Source: Sulfuricella sp. T08
GTDB lineage: Bacteria > Pseudomonadota > Gammaproteobacteria > Burkholderiales > Sulfuricellaceae
DNA length: 64,000 bases
Direction of reading: 5' to 3'
Assembly: GCF_000971475.1 (NCBI RefSeq)
Contig: NZ_DF967585.1
Coordinates: forward strand, 62,001-126,000
The notes beneath the pieces are model-generated. The model worked only from the letters and a program-made list of their open reading frames with translations. It did not search any database and was not told the origin of the DNA. The position numbers and the translations under genes are program-made. Shown here one piece after another: positions 42,447 to 51,958 of the stretch (position 1 is its first letter; every line of letters begins with the position of its first letter).

Positions 42447-45086
42447 TTATTTGAACAAGGTCTGATTGTTCTGGAGCAGGCTGCCGCACATCCCGCCCGG
42501 TAATGCAGCGCTGAAATAATGGCCCTGCATCTGACAGACGCCAAGACTTCGAAGGTATAACACGGTTTCAAGCTTTTCGACACCTTCCACAACCATCTTC
42601 AGGTTGAGCGCATCAGCCATTTGCACAATGGCCTGAACAATACGGCGGCCATCTTCCATGTCCAGACGGGATGTGAATGATGTGTCAATTTTCAGGATGT
42701 CCACGGGCATTTTGTGCAACTGGGACAGCGAAGAGTAGCCCGTGCCAAAATCGTCGATGGCAATGGAGAATCCTGCATCATGAAGCTCGTGCAGGCGCTT
42801 CGATTCGTAGTTAAGGTCCAGAAGCGCCACGCTTTCGGTAATTTCCAGTACAACATCCTGCGGCTTAAGCCCATGATCATCGACTTTTCTCAACAGGTTC
42901 TGCACAAATGCGGGCGCAAACAATTGTAGTCGCGAGATATTGACTGAGGCCTGAACGAGCTTATTCACCTCCCGCCAGCTTTTTAGCCGTTGCAGGCTAT
43001 GGTCGAATACCTGTTCTCCCAGTTCCTGAATAATTCCCAGATGTTCCGCCATGGGTATAAAGACATCCGGCGCGACCCAGCCGTTAGAGTCGTCATGCCA
43101 GCGGGCCAATGCCTCGAACGTAATGATCCGCTGGGTTTCGACATCCACCACCGGCTGATAAAACACCTGCAGCGCGCCATCCTGGATGGCACGGTTGAGG
43201 CGAGTCTGCAACTGGACATTCTCCCGATCCAGCGTCTTGTCGTGGATGTCCTGGTAAAACTGCACATTGTTGCGTCCAACGCTCTTGGCATGAAACATGG
43301 TATGGTCCGCGACACTCATCAGCGTTTCCGGGCCATCTGCGTCATCCGGAAAAATCGCAAAGCCGATGCTGAGCGTTACCTTGGTTTCCACGCCATCCAG
43401 GTCGATGCTATCCCGGGCCACATCACGCAGGCGTTCGGCTACCCTGCGGAAGTCTTCTTCATTGCTGACATCCGGCAACAAGACAACGAATTCATCGCCA
43501 CCCCAGCGCGACAGGGTATCGATTTCCCGCAGCACGGATTGCAGGCGCATGCTTAAAGCAACGAGTACCGTATCTCCGGCGTTATGCCCCAGCGTGTCGT
43601 TGATATGCTTGAAGTGGTCCAGATCGATAAAGCCTAGCGCGACCTTGGTCTTGTTTCTCTGCGCACGGGCAATGGCCTGCTGCAGATGATCCTCAAGCAG
43701 GATGCGATTAGGTAGCTGGGTGAGCGCATCGTGCAGGGCAAGCTGTGTAATGCGCTGCTCCTGCAGGTGGCTAGAGGTAATGTCGCGCAGCACCCCGCGC
43801 AAGGCGATGACATTTCCTTGGCGGGAGCAGTGTGCCAGCAGGCGAGCCTCCACCCAGATCGGGTCTTCCTGAATGGGCAGCAGTCGAAAACGGATTACAT
43901 CGGAATGTTTCTGTGCGGAAACCAGCTGCTCGATGAGCTCGCCCAGCGATGTGCGATCATCTGGATAAATGTATTCAGACAAGGGAGTTCCGATACACTT
44001 ATTCCCGTTTTCTACCGATATGTCACACAGCTTGCTCCAGGCAGAACTGAAGTTGAGCAGCCAGCCCTCGGGGGATAGATCGACAATGGCTTCCTCAAGC
44101 AGATTCATCGTCTCGAGCATGGACTGGCGCCGCGCCTCTTCCTGAATCAGCTCTGTAGCATCACGTATCAAAGCAACCAGGTTTCTGGCCTGGCCGGTTT
44201 CGGATGGCAGCATTTGCAGCCTTCCCATGAAGAACCGGTCTTCTTCATTAATGCTCAGGGTAAATTCAAAGATTTCCCGGCTGCTGCTGGCAAGCACTCG
44301 GGGCGTCGCCAGCAGTATGGCCTGCGCCATGTCGTCAGGCAGTGACTGCTGCAGGGATGTTCCAGCAAGGTTCGCATCGAGCCCGAGAGAGAAGGTCTGA
44401 TTGTCAGTCCAGATATTGAGAATCTGGCCCATCAGGTCATATTCAATGACCAGATCTTCGGTTGCGCCCACCAGCGCCCTGAGACGGGTAGCACCCGCTT
44501 CCAGGCTTTGCTCGACCCGTTTGCGCGCCAAAGCCAGCGCCAGGCTGTTGGCAATCGTGCACAGCACCTTGATCTCCAGCGGCAACCAGTTGCGCGTTGT
44601 GTCGCGGCTGAACAGACCAACGAATCCTTCCATTTCACCGCTGACCAGGAGAGGGATGCAAAGCACGGTGTGAATCTGTTGCCCGGCAAAAAGGGTGGCT
44701 TCGGCCTGAGGAAGTTCGGAAATCTGTTTTGAAAGCACCATACCCACATGCAGGGTATCGGAAAGCAAAGGATAGTTCTGGTACTGGAACTCGTGGAATT
44801 GGGGCAAATCCGACAAGAGCCTTACACCCATGGAGGAAGAAGAAGTGCAATGAAGTTTTGCACAGGCTAACCCGCTTTCATCGGGTTGGTTAAGGAAAAG
44901 GGAGCAACAGCTCACACCGGTAGTTTCAGCAAGTAGCCGCATGACTTCCGTCAGATTGTGCTCGCTGGATTCTTCCAGCAGCAATCCGGCAACTAGGCCC
45001 AGAGTCTCAAGGTACCCCCGATATAAATCCAGCTCTTCATCGGCTTGGGCTGCCGCAAACTTCACACTGTCGGGCTTAATAAACAT
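42447..45086 (-). CDS. GAF-PAS-PAS-GGDEF-EAL cyclic di-GMP protein
   Basis: An 879-residue soluble signalling protein with no membrane segment. It has a GAF domain (about 45-190), two PAS domains (about 205-310 and 325-445), GGDEF (about 450-610) and EAL (about 620-870). Both catalytic signatures are intact: RWGGDEF and FEALARW, with LEITES, IDDFGTGYSS and VVEGVE. It could therefore make or degrade cyclic di-GMP, with the balance set by its sensors. The ribosome-binding site is weak. It sits between the intact long carbonic anhydrase gene and the decayed copy of the same gene, so it may have entered during a local duplication. Confidence 0.94.
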   Translation of the reverse strand: MFIKPDSVKFAAAQADEELDLYRGYLETLGLVAGLLLEESSEHNLTEVMRLLAETTGVSCCSLFLNQPDESGLACAKLHCTSSSSMGVRLLSDLPQFHEFQYQNYPLLSDTLHVGMVLSKQISELPQAEATLFAGQQIHTVLCIPLLVSGEMEGFVGLFSRDTTRNWLPLEIKVLCTIANSLALALARKRVEQSLEAGATRLRALVGATEDLVIEYDLMGQILNIWTDNQTFSLGLDANLAGTSLQQSLPDDMAQAILLATPRVLASSSREIFEFTLSINEEDRFFMGRLQMLPSETGQARNLVALIRDATELIQEEARRQSMLETMNLLEEAIVDLSPEGWLLNFSSAWSKLCDISVENGNKCIGTPLSEYIYPDDRTSLGELIEQLVSAQKHSDVIRFRLLPIQEDPIWVEARLLAHCSRQGNVIALRGVLRDITSSHLQEQRITQLALHDALTQLPNRILLEDHLQQAIARAQRNKTKVALGFIDLDHFKHINDTLGHNAGDTVLVALSMRLQSVLREIDTLSRWGGDEFVVLLPDVSNEEDFRRVAERLRDVARDSIDLDGVETKVTLSIGFAIFPDDADGPETLMSVADHTMFHAKSVGRNNVQFYQDIHDKTLDRENVQLQTRLNRAIQDGALQVFYQPVVDVETQRIITFEALARWHDDSNGWVAPDVFIPMAEHLGIIQELGEQVFDHSLQRLKSWREVNKLVQASVNISRLQLFAPAFVQNLLRKVDDHGLKPQDVVLEITESVALLDLNYESKRLHELHDAGFSIAIDDFGTGYSSLSQLHKMPVDILKIDTSFTSRLDMEDGRRIVQAIVQMADALNLKMVVEGVEKLETVLYLRSLGVCQMQGHYFSAALPGGMCGSLLQNNQTLFK

Positions 45087-45206
45087 AGGAAATTTTATCT
45101 GCGCAAAAAAAGAAGGGGCAAATGTATGAAAATATTCGGATATTGCATATGTTATCAGGGTAATCGATGAATTCTACGCTCATCATAAGCGATTTTTGCT
45201 CTTAAT

Positions 45207-45424
45207 CTGCAGTGACCCTTTCCAGATCTCTGGAGTGCCAGTTAAGCACCGCTTTGCATGAACATCTTGCACAACAGCTCCGGGTGCTCGGCGCATATCA
45301 CTTAGACCACAAACCGGGAAAGGAAGCGCGACTTGTGCTTTGCACGCGCACGGCCCACACCGATCTCGACATCAGGAGCGGATGATTCAGACTGAATTGG
45401 CGCCAGAATTAGCGCGATCCCTCT
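45207..45424 (-). pseudogene. Decayed second copy of the long carbonic anhydrase (C-terminus)
   Basis: In one minus-strand frame the sequence reads GIALILAPIQSES, EIGVGRARAKHKSRFLSRF, TAA (45302-45304), VICAEHPELLCKMFMQSGA, TAA, LALQRS. It aligns in order with the C-terminal part of the 41309-42370 product (NLALIIGPYSPDL, EIGVDRARAELKSRFLSQF, VIRREFKDLAGRMYERTAV, LDWRS), with an internal deletion and two stop codons. The catalytic domain is gone. The copy directly follows cbbR, and the cbbR C-terminus runs into it in another frame. Confidence 0.75.
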
Positions 45425-46394
45425 TGGCACATTTTTTTTTGCACCCATCGTCACAGGCAAGAGCCTGGAATCCGGGAATGCACTGCATGTAACTGAGTGA
45501 GATTTTCTGGCTTTCATGTAGCAAAAAATCAAGGAAAGCCCGTGCCACCACCGTCAACTGCTTGTCGCGTGCATACACCGCATACCACTGGCGCCGGATG
45601 GGAAAACCCTCGACATCCAGCACCACCAGTTCGTCCGAGCTTTTTTCCAGGGCCAGGGTATGGGCGGACAGCACGGCCACGCCCAAGCCGCCGGCAACCG
45701 CCTGCTTGATGGCCTCGTTGCTGCCCAGTTCCATCCGGACCTTGAGGCTGAGCCCCTGTTCGGCGAAGAAGCGCTCGGTGGCCAGGCGCGTTCCCGAGCC
45801 AGCCTCGCGCATCAGGAAAGGCTCTTCGGCCAAGCGCTTGATCGAAATATTCTTTTCCCTGGCCAGTGGATGGCCACCGTGTGCCAGCACCACCAGCGGG
45901 TTTTCCAGGAAAGGCTCGACCTGCATATCCATGTGTTCGGGCGGCTGACCGAGGATGTAGAGATCGTCCTCGTTATCCATCAGGCGCTGCAATATCCGCT
46001 CCCGATTGGTCACCTTGAGCGACACATCGATACCGGGATAAAGATCACAGAATGGACCGAGCAAACGAGGCACAAAATATTTGGCGGTGGTGATCACTGC
46101 CAGACGCAGCTTGCCGGCCTTCACCCCTTTCATATCGGAAACCAGCATCTCGAAGCGCGACAGCCCGTCGAAAACCTCGTGGCACACGGCAAGCAACTCG
46201 CGCCCCACCTCGGTCAGATGGATGCGCTTTCCGACCTGCTCCAGCATGGGTAGGCCGACGATGTCGGTCAACTGCCTGATCTGTATCGACACGGTCGGCT
46301 GAGTCAGGTGCAGTTCCTCGGCGGCGCGAGTAAAACTCAGGTTGCGCGCAACCGCTTCGAAAACCCTGAGTTGGTGCAGGGTCGCATGTTTCAT
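45387..46394 (-). CDS. cbbR: LysR-type regulator of RuBisCO genes
   Basis: The 335-residue protein has an N-terminal winged helix-turn-helix (LHQLRVFEAVARNLSFTRAA, LHLTQPTVSIQIRQL) and the LysR effector-binding domain (KLRLAVITTAKYFVPRLLGP, SNEAIKQAVAGGLGVAVLSA). CbbR proteins activate the Calvin-cycle operon in response to metabolites. It is divergent from cbbL with 167 bases between, the classic arrangement. The last 20-25 residues (ACDDGCKKKCAKRDRANSG) look unlike the family and are probably acquired from the carbonic anhydrase remnant that the frame runs into. Confidence 0.93.
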   Translation of the reverse strand: MKHATLHQLRVFEAVARNLSFTRAAEELHLTQPTVSIQIRQLTDIVGLPMLEQVGKRIHLTEVGRELLAVCHEVFDGLSRFEMLVSDMKGVKAGKLRLAVITTAKYFVPRLLGPFCDLYPGIDVSLKVTNRERILQRLMDNEDDLYILGQPPEHMDMQVEPFLENPLVVLAHGGHPLAREKNISIKRLAEEPFLMREAGSGTRLATERFFAEQGLSLKVRMELGSNEAIKQAVAGGLGVAVLSAHTLALEKSSDELVVLDVEGFPIRRQWYAVYARDKQLTVVARAFLDFLLHESQKISLSYMQCIPGFQALACDDGCKKKCAKRDRANSGANSV

Positions 46395-46418
46395 TGCAAT
46401 TTATCGCTCGGCATTAAC

Positions 46419-46471
46419 ATAGATAATTATCTATCGTTTATATAATAAATCACAATTATTATTTATGATTT
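46419..46471. promoter_or_regulatory. CbbR operator/promoter region
   Basis: Two palindromes lie between cbbR and cbbL: perfect 16-bp ATAGATAATTATCTAT (46419-46434), and AAATCA-N13-TGATTT (46447-46471). Both offer T-N11-A cores as expected for LysR-type proteins. The surrounding 100 bases are strongly AT-rich. They are the best candidates for CbbR binding. Confidence 0.55.
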
Positions 46472-46561
46472 TACTTGATTATAGTTACACCACGCTCAAA
46501 CGAGCCACAAGCTTTCCATACCGGAAAGCATACGTTTTAACCTGAAATCAAGGAGCTTGCA

Positions 46562-47983
46562 ATGGCAGTCAAGACCTACAACGCTGGTGTCAAAGAATAC
46601 CGGCAAACTTACTGGACCCCGGAATACACCCCGCTGGACACCGATATCCTTGCCTGTTTCAAAATCACGCCACAGGCTGGCGTACCCCGCGAAGAAGTTG
46701 CCGCAGCCGTTGCTGCCGAATCTTCAACCGGCACCTGGACCACCGTGTGGACCGACCTGCTGACCGACCTGGATTACTACAAAGGCCGCGCCTATCGCAT
46801 CGAGGACGTACCTGGCGATGATACCTGCTTCTACGCTTTCGTGGCATACCCGATCGACCTGTTCGAAGAGGGTTCCGTCGTTAACGTGCTGACCTCGCTG
46901 GTGGGTAACGTGTTCGGCTTCAAGGCACTGCGCGCACTGCGCCTGGAAGATATCCGCTTCCCGATCGCCTACGTCAAGACCTGCGGTGGTCCACCCCAGG
47001 GCATCCAGGTCGAGCGCGACAAGATGAACAAGTATGGCCGTCCACTGCTGGGCTGCACCATCAAGCCCAAGCTGGGTCTGTCCGCCAAGAACTACGGCCG
47101 CGCCGTGTACGAGTGCCTGCGTGGTGGTCTGGACTTCACCAAGGACGACGAGAATGTTAACAGTCAGCCGTTCATGCGGTGGCGCGATCGTTTCGAGTTC
47201 GTGCACGAAGCCACCCTGAAAGCTCAGCGCGAAACCGGCGAACGCAAGGGCCACTACCTGAACGTCACCGCTCCAACGCCGGAAATGATGTACGAGCGTG
47301 CCGAGTTTGCCAAGGAAATCGGCGCGCCGATCATCATGCACGACTACCTCACCGGCGGTCTGACGGCCAACACGGGTCTGGCCAACTGGTGCCGAAAAAA
47401 CGGGATGCTGCTGCACATCCACCGCGCCATGCACGCTGTGCTGGATCGCAACCCGCACCACGGTATCCATTTCCGCGTCTTGACCAAAATTCTGCGCCTG
47501 TCCGGTGGCGACCACCTGCACTCCGGTACCGTGGTGGGCAAGCTGGAAGGCGACCGCGAAGCAACTCTGGGCTGGATCGACACCATGCGTGACGAATTCA
47601 TCAAGGAAGACCGCAGCCGTGGCCTGTTCTTCGATCAGGACTGGGGCTCCATGCCCGGCGTGATGCCGGTTGCATCCGGCGGTATCCACGTCTGGCACAT
47701 GCCCGCACTGGTGAACATCTTCGGTGATGATTCGGTGTTGCAGTTCGGCGGCGGCACGCTGGGTCACCCCTGGGGTAACGCAGCCGGTGCAGCGGCCAAC
47801 CGTGTCGCACTGGAAGCCAGCGTGGCAGCGCGTAACCAGGGTCGTAATATCGAGAAAGAAGGCAAGGACATCCTGACCAAGGCAGCCGCCAGCAGCCCGG
47901 AACTGAAGATCGCCATGGAAACCTGGAAAGAGATCAAGTTCGAGTTCGATACCGTCGACAAACTGGACGTGGCACATAAGTAA
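46562..47983 (+). CDS. cbbL: RuBisCO large subunit, form IA
   Basis: The 473-residue large subunit fixes CO2 onto ribulose bisphosphate. Signatures include the carbamylated-lysine motif [20 protein letters not shown], the catalytic TIKPKLGLS, and HIHRAMHAV and [12 protein letters not shown] of the phosphate-binding sites. The N-terminus ([20 protein letters not shown]) and the downstream cbbS-cbbQ-cbbO order indicate form I, type IA of proteobacteria without an adjacent carboxysome cluster (IAq type). AAGGAG lies well placed before ATG 46562. It is divergent from cbbR and begins the Calvin-cycle operon. Confidence 0.98.
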   Translation: MAVKTYNAGVKEYRQTYWTPEYTPLDTDILACFKITPQAGVPREEVAAAVAAESSTGTWTTVWTDLLTDLDYYKGRAYRIEDVPGDDTCFYAFVAYPIDLFEEGSVVNVLTSLVGNVFGFKALRALRLEDIRFPIAYVKTCGGPPQGIQVERDKMNKYGRPLLGCTIKPKLGLSAKNYGRAVYECLRGGLDFTKDDENVNSQPFMRWRDRFEFVHEATLKAQRETGERKGHYLNVTAPTPEMMYERAEFAKEIGAPIIMHDYLTGGLTANTGLANWCRKNGMLLHIHRAMHAVLDRNPHHGIHFRVLTKILRLSGGDHLHSGTVVGKLEGDREATLGWIDTMRDEFIKEDRSRGLFFDQDWGSMPGVMPVASGGIHVWHMPALVNIFGDDSVLQFGGGTLGHPWGNAAGAAANRVALEASVAARNQGRNIEKEGKDILTKAAASSPELKIAMETWKEIKFEFDTVDKLDVAHK

Positions 47984-47988
47984 TGAAT

Positions 47989-48065
47989 TACGGTGAGGGG
48001 TGAGGGGTAATGGGTGAGGCGAAAAAGCCAACCCGCCTCACGCCTCCCGTCTCACCCCTAACGTG
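47989..48065. repeat. GGGTGAG-reiterated inverted repeat between cbbL and cbbS
   Basis: Left arm ACGGTGAGGGGTGAGGGGTA continues as ATGGGTGAGG; right arm has CGCCTCACGCCTCCCGTCTC followed by ACCCCTAACGTG. Each arm is itself made of short reiterated units. It fills the cbbL-cbbS gap and could form a strong mRNA hairpin. A similar element lies between cbbQ and cbbO. Confidence 0.6.
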
Positions 48066-48083
48066 ATACTTAAGGAGCAAATC

Positions 48084-48440
48084 ATGAGTGAAGTAATGGA
48101 TTACAAATCGCGCCTGTCTGACCCTGCCAGCCGCAAGTTCGAGACCTTCTCCTACTTGCCGGCCATGACTGCGGACGAGATCAAGACGCAAGTGGAATAC
48201 CTGGTTTCCAAAGGCTGGAACCCGGCTATCGAGCACATCGAGCCGGAATACCTGATGGATTCCTACTGGTATATGTGGAAACTGCCGATGTTCGGCGAAA
48301 CCGACGTGACCAAGGTGCTGGCTGAAGCGGAAGCCTGTCACAAGGCCAACCCCAACAACCACGTGCGTCTGATTGGTTACAACAACTTCAACCAGTCACA
48401 GGGCGCGGCGATGGTGATTTTCCGCGGCAAGACCGTTTGA
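48084..48440 (+). CDS. cbbS: RuBisCO small subunit
   Basis: The 118-residue form I small subunit has the family marks: [20 protein letters not shown], the [20 protein letters not shown] stretch, [11 protein letters not shown] and a C-terminal [18 protein letters not shown]. It caps the L8 core in the L8S8 enzyme. I start at ATG 48084 with AAGGAG upstream; a longer frame from 48063 includes that site and is unlikely. It is followed by a strong hairpin terminator at 48450, which may set a lower level for cbbQ and cbbO. Confidence 0.97.
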   Translation: MSEVMDYKSRLSDPASRKFETFSYLPAMTADEIKTQVEYLVSKGWNPAIEHIEPEYLMDSYWYMWKLPMFGETDVTKVLAEAEACHKANPNNHVRLIGYNNFNQSQGAAMVIFRGKTV

Positions 48441-48449
48441 TGTAGCACT

Positions 48450-48487
48450 TTCCCCGCCGTCACCCCCTTTCGGCGGCGGGGAATTTT
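48450..48487 (+). terminator. Terminator or attenuator between cbbS and cbbQ
   Basis: TTCCCCGCCG (48450-48459) pairs perfectly with CGGCGGGGAA (48474-48483), followed by TTTTAAT. A Rho-independent terminator inside the cbb operon would let cbbLS be made in excess of the activase genes. Confidence 0.8.
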
Positions 48488-48589
48488 AATTCCACCGCAA
48501 TTTTTATTTCGTTTTCCGCGCATGGACGCAAGCGGCTGCCAAAGTCGGCCCTTTCCGCCCCTGTGTTGACCGATAGATGGAGACAAGTC

Positions 48590-49393
48590 ATGAGCGACAT
48601 CATCCAGCAGTACCGGATCGAAAATGAACCCTACTACCGCCCCGTCTCGGACGAGGTGGAACTGTACGAAGCCGCCTATAGTGTGCGCATGCCGATGATG
48701 CTGAAAGGCCCGACCGGCTGCGGCAAGACCCGCTTCGTCGAACACATGGCCTGGAAGCTGGGCAAGCCTCTGATCACCGTGGCCTGCAACGAAGACATGA
48801 CCGCCTCCGACCTGGTCGGCCGCTTCCTGCTCGACGCCAGCGGCACCCGCTGGCAGGACGGCCCGCTCGCCCTCGCCGCCCGCTACGGCGCGATCTGCTA
48901 CCTGGACGAAGTGGTGGAGGCGCGTCAGGACACCACCGTGGTGATTCACCCGCTGACCGACAACCGCCGCGTGTTGCCGCTGGAAAAGAAGGGTGAACTG
49001 GTCCATGCCCATCCCGATTTCCAATTGGTGATTTCCTACAACCCCGGCTATCAGAGCCTGATGAAGGATCTCAAGCAGTCCACCAAGCAGCGTTTCGGCG
49101 GCCTCGACTTCAACTATCCAGAGCACGCCATAGAAACCGAGATCGTCGCCCATGAAACCGGCGTCAATGCGGAAGTGGCCGGCAAACTGGTTTCCATCGC
49201 CGAACGCGCCCGCAACCTCAAGGGGCATGGTCTGGACGAAGGCATCTCGACGCGCATGCTGATTTACGCCGGCAGCCTCATCGCCACTGGTGTTGACCCG
49301 GTCAAAGCCTGTCGCGTGGCGCTGGTGCGCCCGATCACCGACGATCCCGACATGCGCGATGCGCTCGACGCGGCAGTAACGACATTTTTTTAG
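48590..49393 (+). CDS. cbbQ: RuBisCO activase ATPase CbbQ
   Basis: The 267-residue MoxR-type AAA+ ATPase has Walker A in [18 protein letters not shown], a Walker B-like [16 protein letters not shown], sensor 1 in [10 protein letters not shown] and a C-terminal helical lid. With CbbO it forms the activase that strips inhibitory sugar phosphates from RuBisCO. I start at ATG 48590, which has GGAGA upstream. The stop is TAG. It lies after the cbbS terminator and before cbbO, the standard order in IAq-type operons. Confidence 0.96.
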   Translation: MSDIIQQYRIENEPYYRPVSDEVELYEAAYSVRMPMMLKGPTGCGKTRFVEHMAWKLGKPLITVACNEDMTASDLVGRFLLDASGTRWQDGPLALAARYGAICYLDEVVEARQDTTVVIHPLTDNRRVLPLEKKGELVHAHPDFQLVISYNPGYQSLMKDLKQSTKQRFGGLDFNYPEHAIETEIVAHETGVNAEVAGKLVSIAERARNLKGHGLDEGISTRMLIYAGSLIATGVDPVKACRVALVRPITDDPDMRDALDAAVTTFF

Positions 49394-49394
49394 T

Positions 49395-49472
49395 AATGGG
49401 TAAATAGCGATGGGCAATGGGTAGAACCTAGCGGTTTTAACACATCACCCATTCTACATCACCCATCACAGG
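49395..49472. repeat. GGGTAA-reiterated inverted repeat between cbbQ and cbbO
   Basis: Left arm ATGGGTAAATAGCGATGGGC then AATGGGTAG; right arm CATCACCCATTCTACATCAC then CCATCAC. It belongs with the cbbL-cbbS element in style (TGGGT units facing ACCCA units) and again fills an operon-internal gap. Confidence 0.6.
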
Positions 49473-49480
49473 GCTTTACC

Positions 49481-51820
49481 ATGGCTATCAATCTCGAAGA
49501 CTATCAGGAACTGTTAGACTCGCTTTCACCGGCATTGCAGGAAAGCCTGCATTCCGCATGGCATGAAGCGGCCAAGGTGTTCAGCGCACGCGGCCTGGAC
49601 AATTACCTCAAGGGTGCCGCCGCCCTGAAGACTCTGGGCAAGGGCGACGATCTGATCGCCACCTGGATCGACCATGCGCCGCTGGTGGCCAAAGAAATTG
49701 GCGAAGACGTTATTCCGGATCTGGTGCAAACCGCGCTGGAGCTGGCCTCCAAGACCTCGGGAGGGGTGATCGAGCTGGTTCTCAGCACTGCGCCCACGGC
49801 GGCCAACCGCCTCGGCGACGAAGTCCTGTTCCGCTCCTACCTGCAATTCATCAACACCCTGCTGTCCCAGGCGCCGCGCGGCGTGCGCCCGATGCTGGAA
49901 AACCTGGAGATGCTGTTCAGCCAGCTCACCCTGGGAGGTCTGCGCCGCTGGGCGCTGTGGGGTGCGCATACCCATCGCACCAATTACCCGGAGCAGGGTA
50001 ACTATTTCAGCCTGCAATCCAGGGAATCCCTGGCCATGCTGCAGAAGGAGCGCAAGGGTACGCTGTTCATCGACGTGCAGCGCCGCATCAACATGTATCT
50101 GCGCGCCCTGTGGGCACGAGATTTCTTCATGAAACCCACTTCCGGCGATTTCGAGACGCGGGAAGGCTACCGGCCCTATGTGGAGGGTTATTTCATTCAT
50201 CTGCCGGATGCCTATGATGATCACAGCATCGGTGAAACCAAGCTGCCAGGCCTGGAAATGTACCGCGCCGCCGCCGCCCATAGCGCCGCGCATATCGTCT
50301 ATACCCGCGACCCGATCTCGGCCGAGGCGCTCAATCCCTGGCAGATGGCGGTGATCAGCGTGATCGAGGATGCCCGGGTGGAAACCCTGGCAGTACGCAA
50401 GTTCCCCGGACTCAAGCACCTGTGGGCACAGTTGCACACGATCGAATCCGGGCAGGGCAAGTCTGCCGGAGATTATCTCAACCGCCTGGCACGTGCCCTG
50501 CTGGATGATGGCTACCAGGACAACGACCCGTGGATCGCCCAAGGGCGTGTATTATTCAAGCAGGCTGCGGATCGCCTCGACACCAACCAGGTATCCTGGG
50601 ACATTGGCGTGCAACTGGCGCATGAATTCATGAGCAAGCGCATTCCATTCAATCCCCGCAGCGACCTGCTCACCGCACTCTACCGCGATGACAACCGCTA
50701 TTTCTGGGAATTCGAGGAATTCGATTTCGAAAAGGCCATGGCAGCCGGTTATGAAGCACCAAAGCAGGTGCGCAAGCACGTCAGCCTGATGGAATTCGCC
50801 AACGAAATCGACGTCGAGAACGCCGGCGACGATGCGGAAGAAATCTGGATGCTGGACACCGAGCTGTTCCCCTATGAAGACATGGGAAAATCCTTCAACG
50901 AACTGGAAGGCAAGGAACCCGTTTCCGAACCCTATCATTATTCCGAATGGGATTACCAGATTCAACTTGAGCGTCCGGCTTGGGCCACGGTGCTGGAAAA
51001 GCGCCCGAAAGCCGGCGATTTGCAGCTCATCGACGACATCACCTCCCAGCACAAGCGCACCATCGGCCGCCTGAAGTTCTTGCTCGACGCCCTGCAACCG
51101 CAGGGGGTGACACGCATCCGCAAGCTGGAAGACGGCGACGAGGTCGACGTCAACGCCGCCATCCGCGCCATGATCGACATCCGCATGGGGCAGCAGCCCG
51201 ACCCGCGCATCATGATGCGTTCGGTGCGCAAGGTACGCGACATTTCGGTGATGGTGCTGCTGGACCTGTCGGAATCCACCAACGATAAAGTGAGCGGGCA
51301 AGATTACAGCGTGCTCGACTTGCAGCGCCAGGCCACGGTTTTGCTGGCGGACGCGATCAACAAGATCGGCGACCCCTTCGCGATTCACGGTTTTTGCTCG
51401 GATGGGCGCCACAACGTCGAATATTCCCGTTTCAAAGACTTCGATCAGGCTTATAATGACGAGCCAAAATCGCGACTGGCGGGAATGAGCGGACAGCTCT
51501 CCACGCGCATGGGCGCCGCGATCCGCCATGCCGGGCATTACCTGAAATTGCAGAAATCAGCCAAGAAGCTGCTGCTGGTGATTACCGACGGCGAACCGGC
51601 AGACGTGGACGTGCGCGACCCGCAATACTTGCGCTTTGACACCAAGAAGGCGGTAGAGGAAATGGCCCGTGGCGGCGTGACCACTTTCTGCATGTCGCTC
51701 GACCCGAGAGCGGATCAATATGTCTCCCGGATTTTCGGGGCCAAAAACTACATGGTGGTGGATCATGTGGAACGGTTGCCAGAAAAGCTCCCGCTGCTCT
51801 ACGCTGGATTAACGCGGTAA
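49481..51820 (+). CDS. cbbO: RuBisCO activase adaptor CbbO (VWA domain)
   Basis: The 779-residue partner of CbbQ. Its C-terminal von Willebrand A domain carries an intact MIDAS motif, DLSES, at about residue 596 (VMVLLDLSESTND), followed by the later MIDAS Thr/Asp regions (STRMGAAIRHAG, LLVITDGEPAD). The long N-terminal helical part (SPALQESLHSAWHEAAKVFS) binds the CbbQ ring in studied systems, while the VWA domain recognises RuBisCO. Its length is normal. It follows cbbQ across an 87-base repeat element. Confidence 0.95.
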   Translation: MAINLEDYQELLDSLSPALQESLHSAWHEAAKVFSARGLDNYLKGAAALKTLGKGDDLIATWIDHAPLVAKEIGEDVIPDLVQTALELASKTSGGVIELVLSTAPTAANRLGDEVLFRSYLQFINTLLSQAPRGVRPMLENLEMLFSQLTLGGLRRWALWGAHTHRTNYPEQGNYFSLQSRESLAMLQKERKGTLFIDVQRRINMYLRALWARDFFMKPTSGDFETREGYRPYVEGYFIHLPDAYDDHSIGETKLPGLEMYRAAAAHSAAHIVYTRDPISAEALNPWQMAVISVIEDARVETLAVRKFPGLKHLWAQLHTIESGQGKSAGDYLNRLARALLDDGYQDNDPWIAQGRVLFKQAADRLDTNQVSWDIGVQLAHEFMSKRIPFNPRSDLLTALYRDDNRYFWEFEEFDFEKAMAAGYEAPKQVRKHVSLMEFANEIDVENAGDDAEEIWMLDTELFPYEDMGKSFNELEGKEPVSEPYHYSEWDYQIQLERPAWATVLEKRPKAGDLQLIDDITSQHKRTIGRLKFLLDALQPQGVTRIRKLEDGDEVDVNAAIRAMIDIRMGQQPDPRIMMRSVRKVRDISVMVLLDLSESTNDKVSGQDYSVLDLQRQATVLLADAINKIGDPFAIHGFCSDGRHNVEYSRFKDFDQAYNDEPKSRLAGMSGQLSTRMGAAIRHAGHYLKLQKSAKKLLLVITDGEPADVDVRDPQYLRFDTKKAVEEMARGGVTTFCMSLDPRADQYVSRIFGAKNYMVVDHVERLPEKLPLLYAGLTR

Positions 51821-51854
51821 ATGTAATTATTGCTCTATCGAACTATTCAATTTG

Positions 51855-51935
51855 ATGTGCTGGAGCTTTCAGTGATGGCTAACTTGCTCACGCAACTTAA
51901 GCCGCGATGCGGCGGCCGCAGCTAAAAGCTGCCGG
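51855..51935. repeat. Second copy of the AGCTTTCAG palindromic element
   Basis: Contains AGCTTTCAGTGATGGCTA, a GCCGCG-AT-GCGGC hairpin and GCAGCTAAAAGCT. These are the same words, in the same order, as in the inverted 40644-40745 element of the Hyf-like operon. It lies between cbbO and the next small gene. Confidence 0.5.
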
Positions 51936-51958
51936 TACTTTTTTGCAGGGCTTACACG

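Noticed and set aside
46724-48031. Minus-strand frame of 435 codons over cbbL.
   Set aside because: A shadow of RuBisCO large-subunit codons; no ribosome-binding site and biased composition.
47989-49472. Reiterated GGGTGA-type units as a CRISPR-like or minisatellite array.
   Set aside because: Units are short, face each other as inverted arms and lack spacers; they are operon-gap palindromes instead.
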